DNA of 46,956 bases from Arcicella sp. (GTDB lineage Bacteria > Bacteroidota > Bacteroidia > Cytophagales > Spirosomataceae). The translations under genes and the position numbers were made by a program. The notes beneath the pieces were generated by a model. The model was not told the DNA's origin. It searched no databases and saw nothing but the letters and a program-made list of their open reading frames with translations. The stretch is from NCBI GenBank assembly GCA_025454855.1, contig JALONS010000022.1, positions 1-46,956 of the forward strand, read 5' to 3'. Shown here piece after piece: positions 9,599-17,686 of this stretch. The number at the start of each line of letters is the position of its first letter. Position 1 is the first letter of the stretch.

Positions 9599-9632
9599 AA
9601 AAAAGCCTGAAGCTAACAGTATCAGGCTTTAA
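9599..9632 (-). terminator. Intrinsic terminator of the 9665-10342 gene
   Basis: A 9-bp stem AAAGCCTGA / TCAGGCTTT (9602-9610 with 9622-9630) is followed on the minus strand by a run of six T. It lies 33 nt past the minus-strand stop codon. Confidence 0.8.
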
Positions 9633-9664
9633 GGAATATTAATTTATGGTAACAAATCTTTAAA

Positions 9665-10342
9665 TCATTTGACAATTTTGGTTATCAAAGTTGATGACAC
9701 TAAATCACCTTTGCGATATGTTTCGGTTTTGATGATGCCCACGTTTGGAGAAAACCATTCAATTGTTTGCATACTGATGTTAAAAATCGCTTTCACGTTC
9801 TGATTACTCGATATTTTATAACACTCAAAAGTGCCTGCGGGCGTGGTAATGTTTTCTTTTCCTTCTACTTTACGGTCGGTTACTCTCAGATTCATACTCA
9901 TTATTTTCATGCCTCCCGTGTAGGTGTCAGCCACAAATTCATTATCAGGTAAACTACTCCCAACACTCAAATTAGTCGGATAATACAACGTAGCATCGTT
10001 AGTTTTTACTTCCATGTCTTTCATGTTCATGCTTTTGGCTTGTTCGCCAGGAAGCATTGCCCGCATATCTACCGCAAACTTCTTACCATCACATTTGTAC
10101 GTTCCTTCGGCGGTAGTAAGTTCTTTTCCTTTTTCATTAAAAACCTTAGAGTTTACTTTTGCTTCCGTACCATTACTTGAAATAACCTTATAGATTACTT
10201 TGCCAGAAGAATTACCTTTCTTATCATACATCGACATCTCAACTTCGGCGTTGTTAGTCATTAATAAATATCCGCAAGATTGAGCTTCAGTAAGTGTGAT
10301 TGTGATAAAGGAAAAAAGAAGTACGAACCATATTTTTTTCAT
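9665..10342 (-). CDS. Secreted DUF3108-like (TapB-type) protein
   Basis: 225 residues with a signal peptide (cleavage probably after TLTEA). The mature part is a predicted beta-rich fold. The pattern of an input value (NAEVEMSMYDKKGN), a mid-region TPAGTFECYKIS and a late W(F)SP.VGIIKTE matches periplasmic DUF3108/TapB-like proteins of Bacteroidota, whose molecular role is not established. There are no catalytic residues I can name. It has its own terminator and no partner gene. Confidence 0.7.
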   Translation of the reverse strand: MKKIWFVLLFSFITITLTEAQSCGYLLMTNNAEVEMSMYDKKGNSSGKVIYKVISSNGTEAKVNSKVFNEKGKELTTAEGTYKCDGKKFAVDMRAMLPGEQAKSMNMKDMEVKTNDATLYYPTNLSVGSSLPDNEFVADTYTGGMKIMSMNLRVTDRKVEGKENITTPAGTFECYKISSNQNVKAIFNISMQTIEWFSPNVGIIKTETYRKGDLVSSTLITKIVK

Positions 10343-10462
10343 AATGTATCTTTGAATTAAAATATTTTTGGGGAATTAGTTGAACAATGATTTCTGATAG
10401 TTATGATGTGTTCAAAAGTTTTATTTGGTTTTCATCGAAAAAACAAAATATCTCTTCGCATC

Positions 10463-10572
10463 TTCTTACTTTTCTTGTCTTGATACAGGAAAAGTAACAA
10501 AAGAAAATCAAGAAATCCTGAAACTCGCCTACGGCTCAGACAGCAGGATTTCGTAAAATTGCTTACGCATAA
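10463..10572 (-). repeat. Dispersed two-hairpin element, copy A
   Basis: This is the reverse complement of the element at 26519-26632, with clear similarity over about 105 bp. It holds two stem-loops: GAAATCCTG / CAGGATTTC around a GAGCCGTAGGCGAG core, and a CTTTTC-type arm pair around TGTATCAAGACA. Stem changes between the two copies are compensated. It lies in the 540-bp gap between the DUF3108-like gene and rlmB. Confidence 0.75.
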
Positions 10573-10750
10573 ACGCAATATGCTGTGAATGAATTACTTG
10601 CAAAAAATAAATATACTCTAATTCGGAACTTTGCTCATTCAAAGATAGGATAAGTTTGTGAAAATAAAATCCATGACAAGTGATGAATTAGTGAACGGTT
10701 ATTTTATTGATTATACGGTACTTATAAAATTCAAAGCAACGAGAATTCAG

Positions 10751-10782
10751 AAAAAAAACCTTAGCGTCTGAGCTAAGGTTTT
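10751..10782 (-). terminator. Intrinsic terminator of rlmB
   Basis: A perfect 11-bp stem AAAACCTTAGC / GCTAAGGTTTT with a 6-nt loop is followed on the minus strand by eight T. It lies about 100 nt beyond the rlmB stop codon. Confidence 0.85.
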
Positions 10783-10884
10783 AAGCTTTTTCCAGTAAAA
10801 TAGTGTACAAAGATTAATTTTCAGTGATTATGTGCTATCTCTAATTATTAACGTTAGTATCTAAATGCTGACCATCGTTTTAAG

Positions 10885-11697
10885 TTATAATCTTTTTTTC
10901 AAAACTTCATACAACACTACACCTGTGGCTACTGATACGTTTAATGAACCAACTTTACCCGCCATCGGAATAGTGGCTAATTCATCAACTGAACGAAGTA
11001 GCTCTTCCGAAATTCCGTCTTCTTCAGAACCCATAATGATTGCCGTTGGTATCGTAAAATCAATGTCGTAAATATTCTTAGATAGTTTTTCAGAACAAGC
11101 AACTACTTGAATACCTGAGTTTTGCAAAAATTTTACAGTCATCAAAAGGTTATCTTCACGGCAAACGGGAAGAAAATTTAACGCTCCTGATGAAGTCTTC
11201 ATGGCATCAGCATTAATTTGTGCTGCTCCCTTTGTAGGAATAACCACGCCATGTACACCTGTACACTCAGCGGTACGGGCAATTGCTCCAAAATTTCGCA
11301 CATCTGTAATGCGGTCGAGGATTAAAATAAGTGGCACTTCTCCTTTTTCGTACACATCCGCTACCACATTTTCGAGTTTTGCGTAATTAATGGCAGAAAC
11401 GAATGCGATAACGCCTTGATGATTTTTGCGAGTGATACGGTCTAATTTTTCGGTAGGAACTTTCTGAACGGGTACGCCTCTCAAACGAGCAAATTCTAAT
11501 ACTTCTAAACTACCCAATTCACGCTGCACTAAAATCTTATCTATTTCTTTGCCTGCTCTGAGTGTTTCCAGTACCGATTGAACCCCAAAAACAATATCTT
11601 TATTATCCGTTTTAGGAGCTTGATTAAAGTAGTTATAAAATGGTTTTTTATTCCCTCCCGATTTCTTAAAACCTTCAGGTTTGTTTTCTTCTGACAT
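10885..11697 (-). CDS. rlmB: 23S rRNA (guanosine-2'-O-)methyltransferase, SpoU/TrmH family
   Basis: 270 residues. An N-terminal substrate-binding domain (GVQSVLETLRAG, about 38-100) precedes a SPOUT methyltransferase domain with all three knot motifs: DVRNFGAIARTAECTG (132-147), IMGSEEDGIS (221-230) and IPMAGKVGSLNVSVATG (243-259). This matches RlmB, which methylates a conserved guanosine of 23S rRNA using S-adenosylmethionine. The ~25-residue lysine/asparagine-rich start is an unstructured extension. A terminator follows at 10751-10782. A different TrmH-family RNA target cannot be excluded. Confidence 0.9.
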   Translation of the reverse strand: MSEENKPEGFKKSGGNKKPFYNYFNQAPKTDNKDIVFGVQSVLETLRAGKEIDKILVQRELGSLEVLEFARLRGVPVQKVPTEKLDRITRKNHQGVIAFVSAINYAKLENVVADVYEKGEVPLILILDRITDVRNFGAIARTAECTGVHGVVIPTKGAAQINADAMKTSSGALNFLPVCREDNLLMTVKFLQNSGIQVVACSEKLSKNIYDIDFTIPTAIIMGSEEDGISEELLRSVDELATIPMAGKVGSLNVSVATGVVLYEVLKKRL

Positions 11698-11794
11698 ATC
11701 TACGAATGGTAAATTAAATAATTATACTACAAAGGTCGTAAAGATTTCCCTGTCTTTTGTATGTTTTAGTCTTTTTGATAGGATAATAAAAAGC

Positions 11795-11826
11795 AAAACC
11801 CTTGAATCCGCCAATTCAAGGGTTTT
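11795..11826 (+). repeat. Constant-loop hairpin 1 (13-bp perfect stem, loop CCGCCA)
   Basis: AAAACCCTTGAAT / ATTCAAGGGTTTT encloses CCGCCA and is followed by a T-run on the + strand, so it can act as a terminator. It lies upstream of rlmB and points toward the non-coding region. It shares its loop with the hairpins that follow. Confidence 0.8.
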
Positions 11827-11924
11827 TATAATTTTTTATGGACTTAGGATTATTTAAAATCTTCTTAGGCAATTTTTGTCTTCCTTACGTTTTTGATTCT
11901 TTGTGGAAAATTTTAATTCAAGTC

Positions 11925-11938
11925 ATTACCGCCATAAT
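11925..11938 (+). repeat. Constant-loop hairpin 2 (ATTA-CCGCCA-TAAT)
   Basis: A short 4-bp stem around CCGCCA, set in the 16-base context CATTACCGCCATAATT that recurs at 11980. Confidence 0.55.
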
Positions 11939-11980
11939 TCTTCAAATTAAAACTCTCCTCGAATCGTGTCTTGCAACTTC

Positions 11981-11994
11981 ATTACCGCCATAAT
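11981..11994 (+). repeat. Constant-loop hairpin 3 (ATTA-CCGCCA-TAAT)
   Basis: Second copy of the hairpin 2 sequence, 56 bp further on. Confidence 0.55.
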
Positions 11995-12318
11995 TCCGTT
12001 GTTTGACATTACAAAATTAACATACGTTCATGAATGAAAAAACATTTGACATATAAATTTTCCAAGAATTACACAAAAACAGAAATATGCCTGATAACTC
12101 TAAAAAATTTAGTGCGAATTTTTTAGAGTTAGCGTTCAACCCATTAAAATCTGATTTAAAACATGATTTTAAGATATTCTACTCCGTTTATTGTGAGATT
12201 TATATTATAATCGTAGATAATTCATTAAGATTACAGAATTTTATTTGTTGTAATATTTTGAGAAAATGAGCTGGATTTCGCATACAATTTTCTACTTCTG
12301 ACCTTCTTTTTTTAGTCT

Positions 12319-12373
12319 TTGCGTAAAGTAGTAAAAATAAAGACTCGGTGCATAGCTCCGAGCCTTTACGCAA
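12319..12373. other. Nested inverted repeat
   Basis: The outer arms TTGCGTAAAG / CTTTACGCAA (10 bp) enclose an inner CTCGG / CCGAG stem. A small CGGGAT-GGC-ATCCCG palindrome follows at 12395-12409. It lies among the constant-loop hairpins but does not share their loop. I see no gene here. Confidence 0.55.
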
Positions 12374-12630
12374 TCCGCCTAAGTAGTTATCTTTCGGGAT
12401 GGCATCCCGCAAGCACTGATGGGCTTGAATATTTTTGAGGACTATTACTATTTGAAAACAATTATCCTAAATGGTAATGGTCGCATTACTTTCCGTTTGC
12501 TTCATTTGGTTTTACATAAATGCAAAAAGACAACACTCCACCTTCTTATCTCTGCGAAGCAAACAATGAAAGGTTGAAATCTTGTCTCATGGTACTTGGC
12601 GGAAAAGTTTTAAAAATTAATGATTAAAAA

Positions 12631-12656
12631 GGCAACTAAGTGGCGGCTCAGTTACC
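12631..12656 (-). repeat. Constant-loop hairpin 4
   Basis: The arms GGCAACTAAG / CTCAGTTACC flank TGGCGG (12641-12646). The two A-C mismatches on the + strand become U-G pairs on the minus strand, so all ten pairs close only in minus-strand RNA, where the loop reads CCGCCA. Confidence 0.75.
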
Positions 12657-12662
12657 CTAAAA

Positions 12663-12684
12663 AACGTAGTTGGCGGACTACATT
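12663..12684 (-). repeat. Constant-loop hairpin 5
   Basis: GTAGT / ACTAC flank TGGCGG (12671-12676). The next pair outward is C-A on the + strand but G-U on the minus strand, followed by two further A-T pairs. Confidence 0.75.
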
Positions 12685-12690
12685 CAAAAG

Positions 12691-12722
12691 TGAATAAGTA
12701 AAATGGCGGTTTCACCTATTCA
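12691..12722 (-). repeat. Constant-loop hairpin 6
   Basis: The 13-nt arms TGAATAAGTAAAA / TTTCACCTATTCA flank TGGCGG (12704-12709). The two A-C mismatches on the + strand close as U-G on the minus strand, giving 13 of 13 pairs in minus-strand RNA. Confidence 0.75.
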
Positions 12723-12868
12723 AGTATCTTGATTCTGTATTTGTTACAAACACAAAATGACACAATGATTCGTTTTGAACCGTCAGAACAAACGCCGAGA
12801 AAAATATAAGGATTAAAACAAAGAGGAAAAAGTATGCAAAGCCACTTAGACAGGAGCAAAGTTCTTTT

Positions 12869-12900
12869 CTCATCCTAACATTTGGCGGAATGTTGCTGAG
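12869..12900. repeat. Constant-loop hairpin 7
   Basis: AACATT / AATGTT flank TGGCGG (12883-12888), extended by a T-G pair. After a small internal loop there is an outer CTCA / TGAG stem. Confidence 0.7.
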
Positions 12901-13191
12901 TGATAATAATATCTCAAAGATTATGCCAGAAAGCTCTTTTTAAAGGAAAATTGAAGATAAAAAAATGGAAGTTTTTAGAAATGTGCGGGTTAGCAAAAAA
13001 CCTGTTTTGTGGGTGTAAGCCTCGGAAACGACACGAAAATTAAATTCACGCTGATTTTTTGAAATGTTATCATTTGTCAAGTTTCATGCCAAATAAAAGA
13101 AAACCCCAAAGTTTTTCAACAATGGGGCAATTTTCATGGTTTCGGGTTATCCCGTTAGCTAATCTGCTTAACAACTTCTTAGACAAATTAC

Positions 13192-13228
13192 GATTCTGAG
13201 TATTGTGCCGCCACACAATTTTTGAATC
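13192..13228 (+). repeat. Constant-loop hairpin 8
   Basis: ATTGTG / CACAAT enclose CCGCCA (13208-13213). The outer arms GATTC / GAATC are joined through a mostly G-U-pairable internal segment on the + strand. Confidence 0.75.
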
Positions 13229-13252
13229 ATTATTTTTAATGTTTTTGGGTTT

Positions 13253-13298
13253 GAATTGGTTAGCGTTTCCTTCCGCCAAAGGATTTGCTAACCAATTC
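13253..13298 (+). repeat. Constant-loop hairpin 9 (longest stem)
   Basis: The arms GAATTGGTTAGC / GCTAACCAATTC (12 bp perfect), then G-U, two mismatches, and TCCTT / AAGGA enclose CCGCCA (13273-13278). A stem this long is very unlikely by chance. Confidence 0.85.
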
Positions 13299-13516
13299 TA
13301 TTACTTATTCCAGAAGTCTTTTCCTCTTTCATAAGTAGGTTGTATTATTCTGTATCCAATGTTTTAACGGTGGTATTTCAGGAAAGTCACACCTCCTTTT
13401 CAAGATTTTTTTATATAATTTTTCGTAGAAAATACCATCATGCTTTTGGTATCGGTTATTGTGTTTTTTTTACAGTCAGCACAAAACTGGCATGAAAAAT
13501 CATTGAAAATATTTTT

Positions 13517-14296
13517 TTATTTTTTTTCGTACAGCCATTTTTTTAGTTCTCGCCCGTAAAAAAATTGATAAGGCGAAGCCATGACTTCAAATAGTTTTTG
13601 GAAAAATCGCCCAATTTGGAACAATTTGGAGGGATAAATATTTTTTTTGTTGTGTAAGATACCCTCAATCATTGCCAAAGCAACTTCGTTGGGGGTGTGA
13701 GCTGGAAAAGGAGTAGGAGGGACTTGTGTAGCTTTTGGATTGGCGTTATGAAAGAAATTGGTTTTGGTAGCAATAGGATAAATCAAAGATAGATGTCCTA
13801 AGTCCTTATTCTCAAACCGATACGCATCTTGGAAGCGGTCGAGGGCGGCTTTGGTAGCACCATAAAGGGCATATCCCGGAACTGCTAATTTAGCCATCGC
13901 TGAGGCAGTCATCAATACAAAATATTCTCTACCTACGTTTAATTCTTTCATTTTTTGGAATGAATAAATAGGAGAGAAGACATTTACTTGAAAAATGCGT
14001 TCAATTCGTTGTCAATCGGGCTGACTAATTTGTTCATAGTAAGCAAAACCTGCATTGGCGATAAAAATATCAATGGTTTGGAACTGAGTAACGGCAAAGG
14101 CAAACATTTTATCTATTTCCGTTTGCTGAGATAAGTCGCAAGTATAATGCAATACTTTTTCTGAAGTACATTCAACGTTATGCAAATCTACGGCTAAAAT
14201 TCTAACTCCTTCAAAATTAACAAGTTGATTTAATAAAACCCGACCAATACCCGATGCGGCTCCTGTGAGAATAATGTTTTTATGGGCAATTTGCAT
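13517..14296 (-). pseudogene. Short-chain dehydrogenase interrupted by one in-frame UGA
   Basis: The reading frame is that of a 259-residue SDR: TGAASGIG (about 11-18), NAGFAYYE, then MTASAMAKLAVPGYALYGATK with the YxxxK catalytic pair. It is broken by a single TGA at 14012-14014 (minus strand). The frame continues without shift on both sides: ISQPD, stop, QRIERIFQVNVFSP. SDRs usually have Trp at this point (PDWQRIERIFQVN), so the change is most simply TGG to TGA. Without read-through the products are a 94-residue N-terminal piece and, if restarted, a 144-residue C-terminal piece (13517-13951). Other genes here end in TGA, so recoding is unlikely. Confidence 0.85.
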
Positions 14297-14848
14297 GTTG
14301 AATGATTAATTAGTAGGAAATCAATAATTGATAAGAAATTTCAGGCATAAGCAGAATTTTTGGGAATAAGGTAGAGCGAGACGAAATTTAGAAAATATTA
14401 TTAGTATATAATAAAGTTGTATCTTTATAGACAGATGACATTTCAAGAGCCGTAAAATAACTAAAAGATATATTAAAATGAGCATTTAGGCATTCATTAA
14501 ATAATTAGTGTTACTATTGATTTTAGAAATACGACGTTTATATTTACTCTCTAAATCTGTTTTTCAGCTTTTGTAATTTCAGATGACTTTAAAAATGATT
14601 AACCTAAATCAATTAAATATAAAATAAGTATTTTTAAATATTTTGTAAAGAAATGCTTGATTTTAGCATTTAGTGATATTCTGGAAGATAAAAATATGAT
14701 ATGCAATGTTCATTTTGTAGTTGATTATTAAATTATAACCTATTCTTATTAAACTTTCCTAAATCTATTCTTATACATTCTTTCGCTGCGAACACTGTTT
14801 TTAGCATTTTAATTTTATGAAGTAGAGAAGACTTTTAAACCCAAAAAA
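14297..14848. other. AT-rich intergenic region before the LytTR operon
   Basis: About 550 bp between divergent genes, presumably holding both promoters. The only structure noted is a 7-bp hairpin AAATGCT / AGCATTT (14651-14671). No gene seen. Confidence 0.5.
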
Positions 14849-15610
14849 ATGATGGAATCAACTAAGCCTAAAATTTCTTGTGTATTTATTGAAGACGATA
14901 ATCATGGAATTGAATTATTAAGAACGTATGCATCTTTAAATCCTTTTTTAGAGGTCAAAGGTTTTTTCACTAATCCTCTCGAAGCATTAGCTTACCTGAG
15001 CGAAAATCCAATTGATTTATTATTCACAGATGTACAAATGCCCGATATTACAGGTATTGATTTAATAAAATGCTTACGATATAAACCTTATGTTATTTTG
15101 ATAACCGCCGAACCAAGTCATGCAGTAACGGGGTATGACTTAGATATTGTAGATTTTTTATTGAAACCAGTTTCATTAGATAGATTTATCAAATCTGTGA
15201 ATAAGGTTTTAGATAAGATTGACACTAAGGCATTCCTCCCCAAAGAGAAAGATATACTTTTTGACGATGAGATTGAATATTCTATTTCAAGTATCTATGT
15301 AAAAGAAGGTGGAAAAATTATTCGAGTAGATTTTGATGAAATTGTGGCGATAGAAGGTCTTAAAGATTATGTAAAAATAATCACAGATTCAGGCACTATT
15401 ATTACCCATTTGACCATGAAGAAACTGGAAGAGCAAGTTTTGCCAAAATCAAGTTTTATGCGGATTCATAAGTCTTATATTGTGAGTTTGTTTCAGATTC
15501 GGAAATACGACCATATCGGTGGGCTTTTAGAATTACGGAATAAACTTGAAATACCCGTAGGCCCACAATATAAGGAAGAATTAATAGGACGCATAAAGCC
15601 CATAAATTAA
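14849..15610 (+). CDS. LytTR-family response regulator
   Basis: 253 residues. An N-terminal receiver domain has the acidic pocket EDD (15-17), phosphoacceptor Asp61 in FTDVQMPDITG and Lys106 in DFLLKPVS. A C-terminal LytTR DNA-binding domain (about 150-250) reads IVAIEGLKDYVKI...FMRIHKSYIVS. Such regulators bind direct repeats in promoters and often respond to peptide or envelope signals. The start could also be the next Met codon. The stop is followed by only two bases before the kinase start, so the pair is an operon. Possible targets include the natural-product genes downstream; this is inferred from position only. Confidence 0.93.
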   Translation: MMESTKPKISCVFIEDDNHGIELLRTYASLNPFLEVKGFFTNPLEALAYLSENPIDLLFTDVQMPDITGIDLIKCLRYKPYVILITAEPSHAVTGYDLDIVDFLLKPVSLDRFIKSVNKVLDKIDTKAFLPKEKDILFDDEIEYSISSIYVKEGGKIIRVDFDEIVAIEGLKDYVKIITDSGTIITHLTMKKLEEQVLPKSSFMRIHKSYIVSLFQIRKYDHIGGLLELRNKLEIPVGPQYKEELIGRIKPIN

Positions 15611-15612
15611 CA

Positions 15613-16731
15613 ATGACTAAATTTTTAGATTGGTATTATAATTATTATCCCCTCGAGAATGTCCCTCAGTCCAGAAGACTATGGATTCATATTTGTTTTT
15701 GGTTATTTTTTGGATCTTTTGCTGGATTATCGGTTATCACCAATATGCCTTTAACGGGTAAAGTATTTGCGGCTTTTTCAGAGGTAGTTGGTGCTTCACT
15801 GATGTATTATGGAATGACTTACTGCGTATTTCCAAGACTCCTTTCAGCAAAAACATTTTTACTGGGTTTGATTTTGCTATTATTGCTCTTTTACGTCTTT
15901 TTATTATTTAGGCTCGCAACTTTTACAGTTTGTTTAAATAATGCCTATTACATTCCGAAATCATTTCTATATCAATACGCTCAGGGCTATGTAAAAAACG
16001 GTGTGATAGGTATTTGGAAAGATAAAAATTTCTTTTTTGAGTTGAATATGATTTTGAGTTTGACATTACTACCTTTTCTGTTGAAATTTAGTCGTGTTAT
16101 TGGGGTTTATTCGGCTAACATCAATAAAGTATCCAAAGAAAAAACGGAGTTAGAGATTTATTTTCTACGCACTCAGCTCAATCCACACTTTCTATTCAAT
16201 TCCTTGAATAGTATTTATAGTCAGGTGGTCAATCAGGATTCATCGGCTGCCAATTCAATCATCGTTTTGTCTAATCTCCTAAAATACATTATTTCCAATT
16301 CTGCGGATGTTTATGTTGATTTGACGCATGAAATTAATTTCATACGAGATTATATTGACTTAGAAAAAATGAGAAGTGGAAATAAAGTGAGGATACGCTA
16401 TTCCCAAGAAGGAGAATTTAATAAATACGTAATTGCTCCTTTAATACTAACCAACTACGTAGAGAATGCCTTTAAGCATGGGCGAGCCAATATAGGTGAA
16501 GCATTACATATAGCGGTTGATGTTAAGTTTTTGGATGAAATACTGTATTTCACGGTAGAAAATGATAATGTAACAACCAATAGAAGAGTTGATACACCTA
16601 AATCGGGTGGATTAGGTATGATAAATACCCGAAGAAGATTAGAGTTACTATATCCTCAAAAACATACACTAAATGTGATAAATACAGACACAAAGTTTAG
16701 AGTAGAAATCCAAATTAAACTGAATATGTGA
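15613..16731 (+). CDS. LytS/YehU-type sensor histidine kinase
   Basis: 372 residues. The N-terminal half carries four or more hydrophobic segments (about 25-185) with no recognisable sensor domain. The C-terminal half is a His_kinase (PF06580-type) module with the H-box LRTQLNPHFLFNSLNSI (phospho-acceptor His192) and an ATPase N-box (LILTNYVENAFKHG), ending in GGLGMINTRRRLELLY. It is the partner of the LytTR regulator immediately upstream. The signal is unknown; the small peptide gene 177 nt downstream is a candidate. Confidence 0.93.
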   Translation: MTKFLDWYYNYYPLENVPQSRRLWIHICFWLFFGSFAGLSVITNMPLTGKVFAAFSEVVGASLMYYGMTYCVFPRLLSAKTFLLGLILLLLLFYVFLLFRLATFTVCLNNAYYIPKSFLYQYAQGYVKNGVIGIWKDKNFFFELNMILSLTLLPFLLKFSRVIGVYSANINKVSKEKTELEIYFLRTQLNPHFLFNSLNSIYSQVVNQDSSAANSIIVLSNLLKYIISNSADVYVDLTHEINFIRDYIDLEKMRSGNKVRIRYSQEGEFNKYVIAPLILTNYVENAFKHGRANIGEALHIAVDVKFLDEILYFTVENDNVTTNRRVDTPKSGGLGMINTRRRLELLYPQKHTLNVINTDTKFRVEIQIKLNM

Positions 16732-16811
16732 TGTTTTTGTCGATTCCAATAATATAATGTCGAAGAGATTTAGTAATTCTATCGAAATTATCTTGAAACA
16801 AGTCTAAAAGA

Positions 16812-16843
16812 AATTTTTCGTTTTTCTTTTCTATATACCTTTG
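16812..16843 (+). promoter_or_regulatory. Bacteroidota-type promoter for the small peptide gene
   Basis: TACCTTTG at 16836-16843 matches the Bacteroidota -7 consensus TAnnTTTG exactly. A T-rich TTTTTCG at 16814-16820 sits where the weak -33 TTTG element is expected. This gives a leader of roughly 60 nt before the ATG at 16908. Confidence 0.5.
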
Positions 16844-16907
16844 AATCAACAAAAAAGGAAAAAAGTTTAAAGAATCAAGTTAACAACAACTCTAATCAAT
16901 TAATAAC

Positions 16908-17027
16908 ATGAAAAATCAACTCACTCAAACATTACAATCACAAAAGAAAATCATTGCTGTATTGAACGGTAATAAATCTACAAAGCATGGTATGTATGGT
17001 ATGACTACCTCCTCAGGTTATTGTTAG
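16908..17027 (+). CDS. Small peptide gene, 39 residues ending in Cys (possible signal peptide or RiPP precursor)
   Basis: ATG at 16908, stop TAG at 17025-17027. The first half is polar and helical-looking (MKNQLTQTLQSQKKI, then IAVLNGN). The second half is small and rich in Gly, Ser and Thr, ending GMYGMTTSSGYC with the only Cys as last residue. A short leader-like start with a Ser/Thr/Gly/Cys tail is the layout of Bacteroidota ribosomal peptide precursors, and the IAVLN segment recalls their leaders. It has its own promoter-like -7 motif and an A-rich upstream region ending AATTAATAACATG. It lies between the LytTR/kinase pair and a lone receiver. No modification enzyme is adjacent, so a pheromone-like role is at least as likely. 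Function unproven. Confidence 0.55.
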   Translation: MKNQLTQTLQSQKKIIAVLNGNKSTKHGMYGMTTSSGYC

Positions 17028-17098
17028 TCTTCGTAAGTACCACTGAGTAGCTTGATATTTTTGATTTGTATGTAATAAAATTACCAATAGGTTTATAA

Positions 17099-17473
17099 AT
17101 GGAACTAAAATGTATAATAATAGACGATGAACCATGGGGAAGCCTTTTATTGGTCAATTTTGTCAAGAGAACAGACGGTATAATCGTTTTAGATACTTTT
17201 GATACCATAACAGAAGGGTTTGATTATCTTAAAAGTATCAATTATGAAGTAGATGTTGTTTTCTTGGATGTTCAGTTAAATCAAGAATCAAGCATTGTGT
17301 ATCTGGCAGAAACTGGTGAGGACAAAATGGTTAATATTGTTTTCACCAGTGCCTATCGAGCCTCGCAACTCCAAAATACCGACATTCGTTATATTGAATG
17401 GTTACAGAAACCTATACCGTTCCAAAGTTTTGAAGAAGTGATTGAAAAAATTAGGAAGAATAAGTATTTATAG
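17099..17473 (+). CDS. Stand-alone response-regulator receiver domain
   Basis: 124 residues, a single CheY-like receiver: acidic pair Asp9-Asp10, phosphoacceptor Asp57 (VVFLDVQL), Thr83 and Lys104 (LQKPIPF). It starts like LytTR regulators (MELKCIIIDDEPWG) but ends right after the receiver, so it has lost or never had the DNA-binding domain. It could act as a phosphate sink or modulator of the kinase at 15613. A truncated gene is also possible, but no LytTR remnant follows in the 210 bp downstream. Confidence 0.85.
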   Translation: MELKCIIIDDEPWGSLLLVNFVKRTDGIIVLDTFDTITEGFDYLKSINYEVDVVFLDVQLNQESSIVYLAETGEDKMVNIVFTSAYRASQLQNTDIRYIEWLQKPIPFQSFEEVIEKIRKNKYL

Positions 17474-17557
17474 ATAGAACCTATATTTCAGATAGTCTGC
17501 TTTTAGTATATTACGTATATACCATAGGGTGACAATAATAACCGTTTTCAGGGTACA

Positions 17558-17613
17558 AAGACAAGCCTTTTGAGATGATATAAGCTAATATCATCAGGGA
17601 ATTTCCTTGTCTT
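17558..17613. promoter_or_regulatory. Nested inverted repeat upstream of the MBL lipoprotein gene
   Basis: The inner stem GATGATAT / ATATCATC (loop AAGCTA) sits inside the outer arms AAGACAAG / CTTGTCTT. It lies between the lone receiver stop and the MBL start, followed by GATTTTC. It could be a terminator or 5' leader structure. Confidence 0.5.
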
Positions 17614-17686
17614 GATTTTCAACCAGAAAACTTAAAGTCTTTAATCTTTAACTATTTAACTCAAAAAAACAAAAAACTCTAAAACA

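Larger units (their letters stand above)
11698..13516. other. 1.8-kb non-coding region holding the constant-loop hairpins
   Basis: No open frame here looks like a protein. The longest (about 60-70 codons) have no family resemblance and overlap the palindromes. Nine hairpins with a CCGCCA/TGGCGG loop, plus the nested repeat at 12319, account for much of the structure. The loop orientation changes along the region: + for 1-3, minus for 4-6 (7 fits either strand), + for 8-9. Confidence 0.7.

Noticed and set aside
12087-12269. 60-codon open frame
   Set aside because: No family resemblance, no start context, and it lies in the hairpin-rich non-coding region.
13070-13279. 69-codon minus-strand frame
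   Set aside because: It runs straight through two constant-loop palindromes, so the base pattern is explained by the palindromes.
14012-14014. UGA read as tryptophan (recoding)
   Set aside because: TGA is used as a normal stop by other genes here, such as the gene ending at 16731, and TGG is common.
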